From Mariniphaga sediminis (GTDB taxonomy: Bacteria; Bacteroidota; Bacteroidia; Bacteroidales; Prolixibacteraceae), in assembly GCF_003573545.1 (NCBI RefSeq), contig NZ_QWET01000014.1, forward strand, positions 82,773-146,772: a stretch of DNA of 64,000 nucleotides, in the 5' to 3' direction. Position numbers and translations under genes: made by a program. Positions within the stretch are counted from its first letter, which is position 1. The number at the start of each line of letters is the position of its first letter. The notes below the pieces were generated by a model that worked only from the letters and a program-made list of their open reading frames with translations, was not told the DNA's origin and searched no databases. Below are positions 63,693 to 64,000 of the stretch, piece by piece.

Positions 63693-64000
63693 TTAATCTT
63701 CGTCGTCGCCGGTAATCGTGTAAATAACTGTTACATCATATGAACCGGAAGCCAGGTCAGCATAACTGTCATTATTCATGTCGAGCTGATAAGTCAACTG
63801 GTGTCCTTTTTCGTAACCTGACTCGGTGTAACAACTGCCAATTCCGGTAACCAAATCCTGGGCCGAAGATGTCAAGGAAATCTCTCCTGCTGAACTTCCC
63901 CGGTTGCCATTACCGGTTGAAACTGTTCCGGCAGTTAACTTAAGGCTTACCCCTGCAGGAAGTGTTCCTGTAAGTTCTGCGGTTATGCTGCGTTCATCCT
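63693..64000 (-). CDS. Pilin-like secreted protein, paralogue A (5' part outside window)
   Basis: Only the last 102 codons are inside the window; the 5' end lies beyond position 64000. The visible part continues upstream of any internal start and reads ERSITAELTGTLPAGVSLKL, then SSAGEISLTSSAQ, LVTGIGSCYTESG, GHQLTYQLD and the terminal VTVIYTITGDDED. It matches paralogue C closely (for example SVTAELSQGALPEGLRL and VITGIGNCYTGDG) and paralogue B less so. The single Cys in the GIGSCYT motif is kept. Because a terminator-like hairpin follows, this may be the most abundant subunit. It could have more paralogues upstream. Confidence 0.75.
   Translation of the reverse strand, partial: DERSITAELTGTLPAGVSLKLTAGTVSTGNGNRGSSAGEISLTSSAQDLVTGIGSCYTESGYEKGHQLTYQLDMNNDSYADLASGSYDVTVIYTITGDDED

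Overview
The window comes from a member of the Bacteroidota, probably a marine or anaerobic Marinilabiliales/Prolixibacteraceae-type organism (family is inference). The supporting signs are a SusC/SusD pair with ECF sigma and FecR anti-sigma genes, the type IX secretion genes porX and porW/sprE, an F-type ATPase operon of the Bacteroidota layout (atpB-E-F-H-A-G with atpD and atpC absent), promoter elements of the TAnnTTTG type, and almost no Shine-Dalgarno sites. No rRNA, tRNA, CRISPR array, phage or intact insertion sequence was found.

Positions 54-26,773 (all minus strand) form one large polysaccharide-utilisation locus. Reading in the direction of transcription it runs ECF sigma, FecR, SusC with an N-terminal STN signalling domain, SusD, two unlike GH92 alpha-mannosidases, a DUF4091 glycosidase-like protein, a double-domain glycerophosphodiesterase, a calcineurin-like phosphoesterase, a YidK-like sodium/solute symporter, an SDR dehydrogenase, a GlpT-like glycerol-3-phosphate antiporter overlapping a second glycerophosphodiesterase, a secreted endonuclease/exonuclease/phosphatase-fold enzyme, an (alpha/alpha)6-barrel glycosidase-like protein and a DUF2490 protein. 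The mix of mannosidases with phosphodiesterases and a glycerol-phosphate importer suggests a mannose-containing phospho-glycan or glycolipid as target, for example a GPI-like or glycerophosphoinositol mannoside.

Positions 27,380-36,748 hold a lipoprotein of unknown function, porX and porW/sprE, an Mrp-type ATPase that lacks the usual CxxC, and small plus-strand genes (YkvA-like, TauE/SafE permease, methyltransferase). The F-ATPase operon lies at 36,844-41,916 (minus). Then come a DUF2147 protein, a penicillin acylase family protein, a 620-base gap with a possible small mobile-element relic, a patatin-like phospholipase, mfd, an RND efflux operon (membrane fusion protein, pump, TolC) and a HEAT-repeat sulfatase.

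The most interesting part is the right end (57,927 to beyond 64,000, minus strand). Three paralogous small secreted proteins, a two-domain PapD-like protein, a 1,011-residue protein with Ig-like, beta-barrel, carboxypeptidase-regulatory and SPOR regions, and a fourth small secreted protein are packed head to tail, several with 1-3 base spacing. The order (subunits, chaperone, usher, terminal subunits) parallels archaic Csu-type chaperone-usher operons, which are not a known feature of Bacteroidota. I propose it as an unrecognised chaperone-usher-like surface-fibre system; this is inference from domain layout and gene order.
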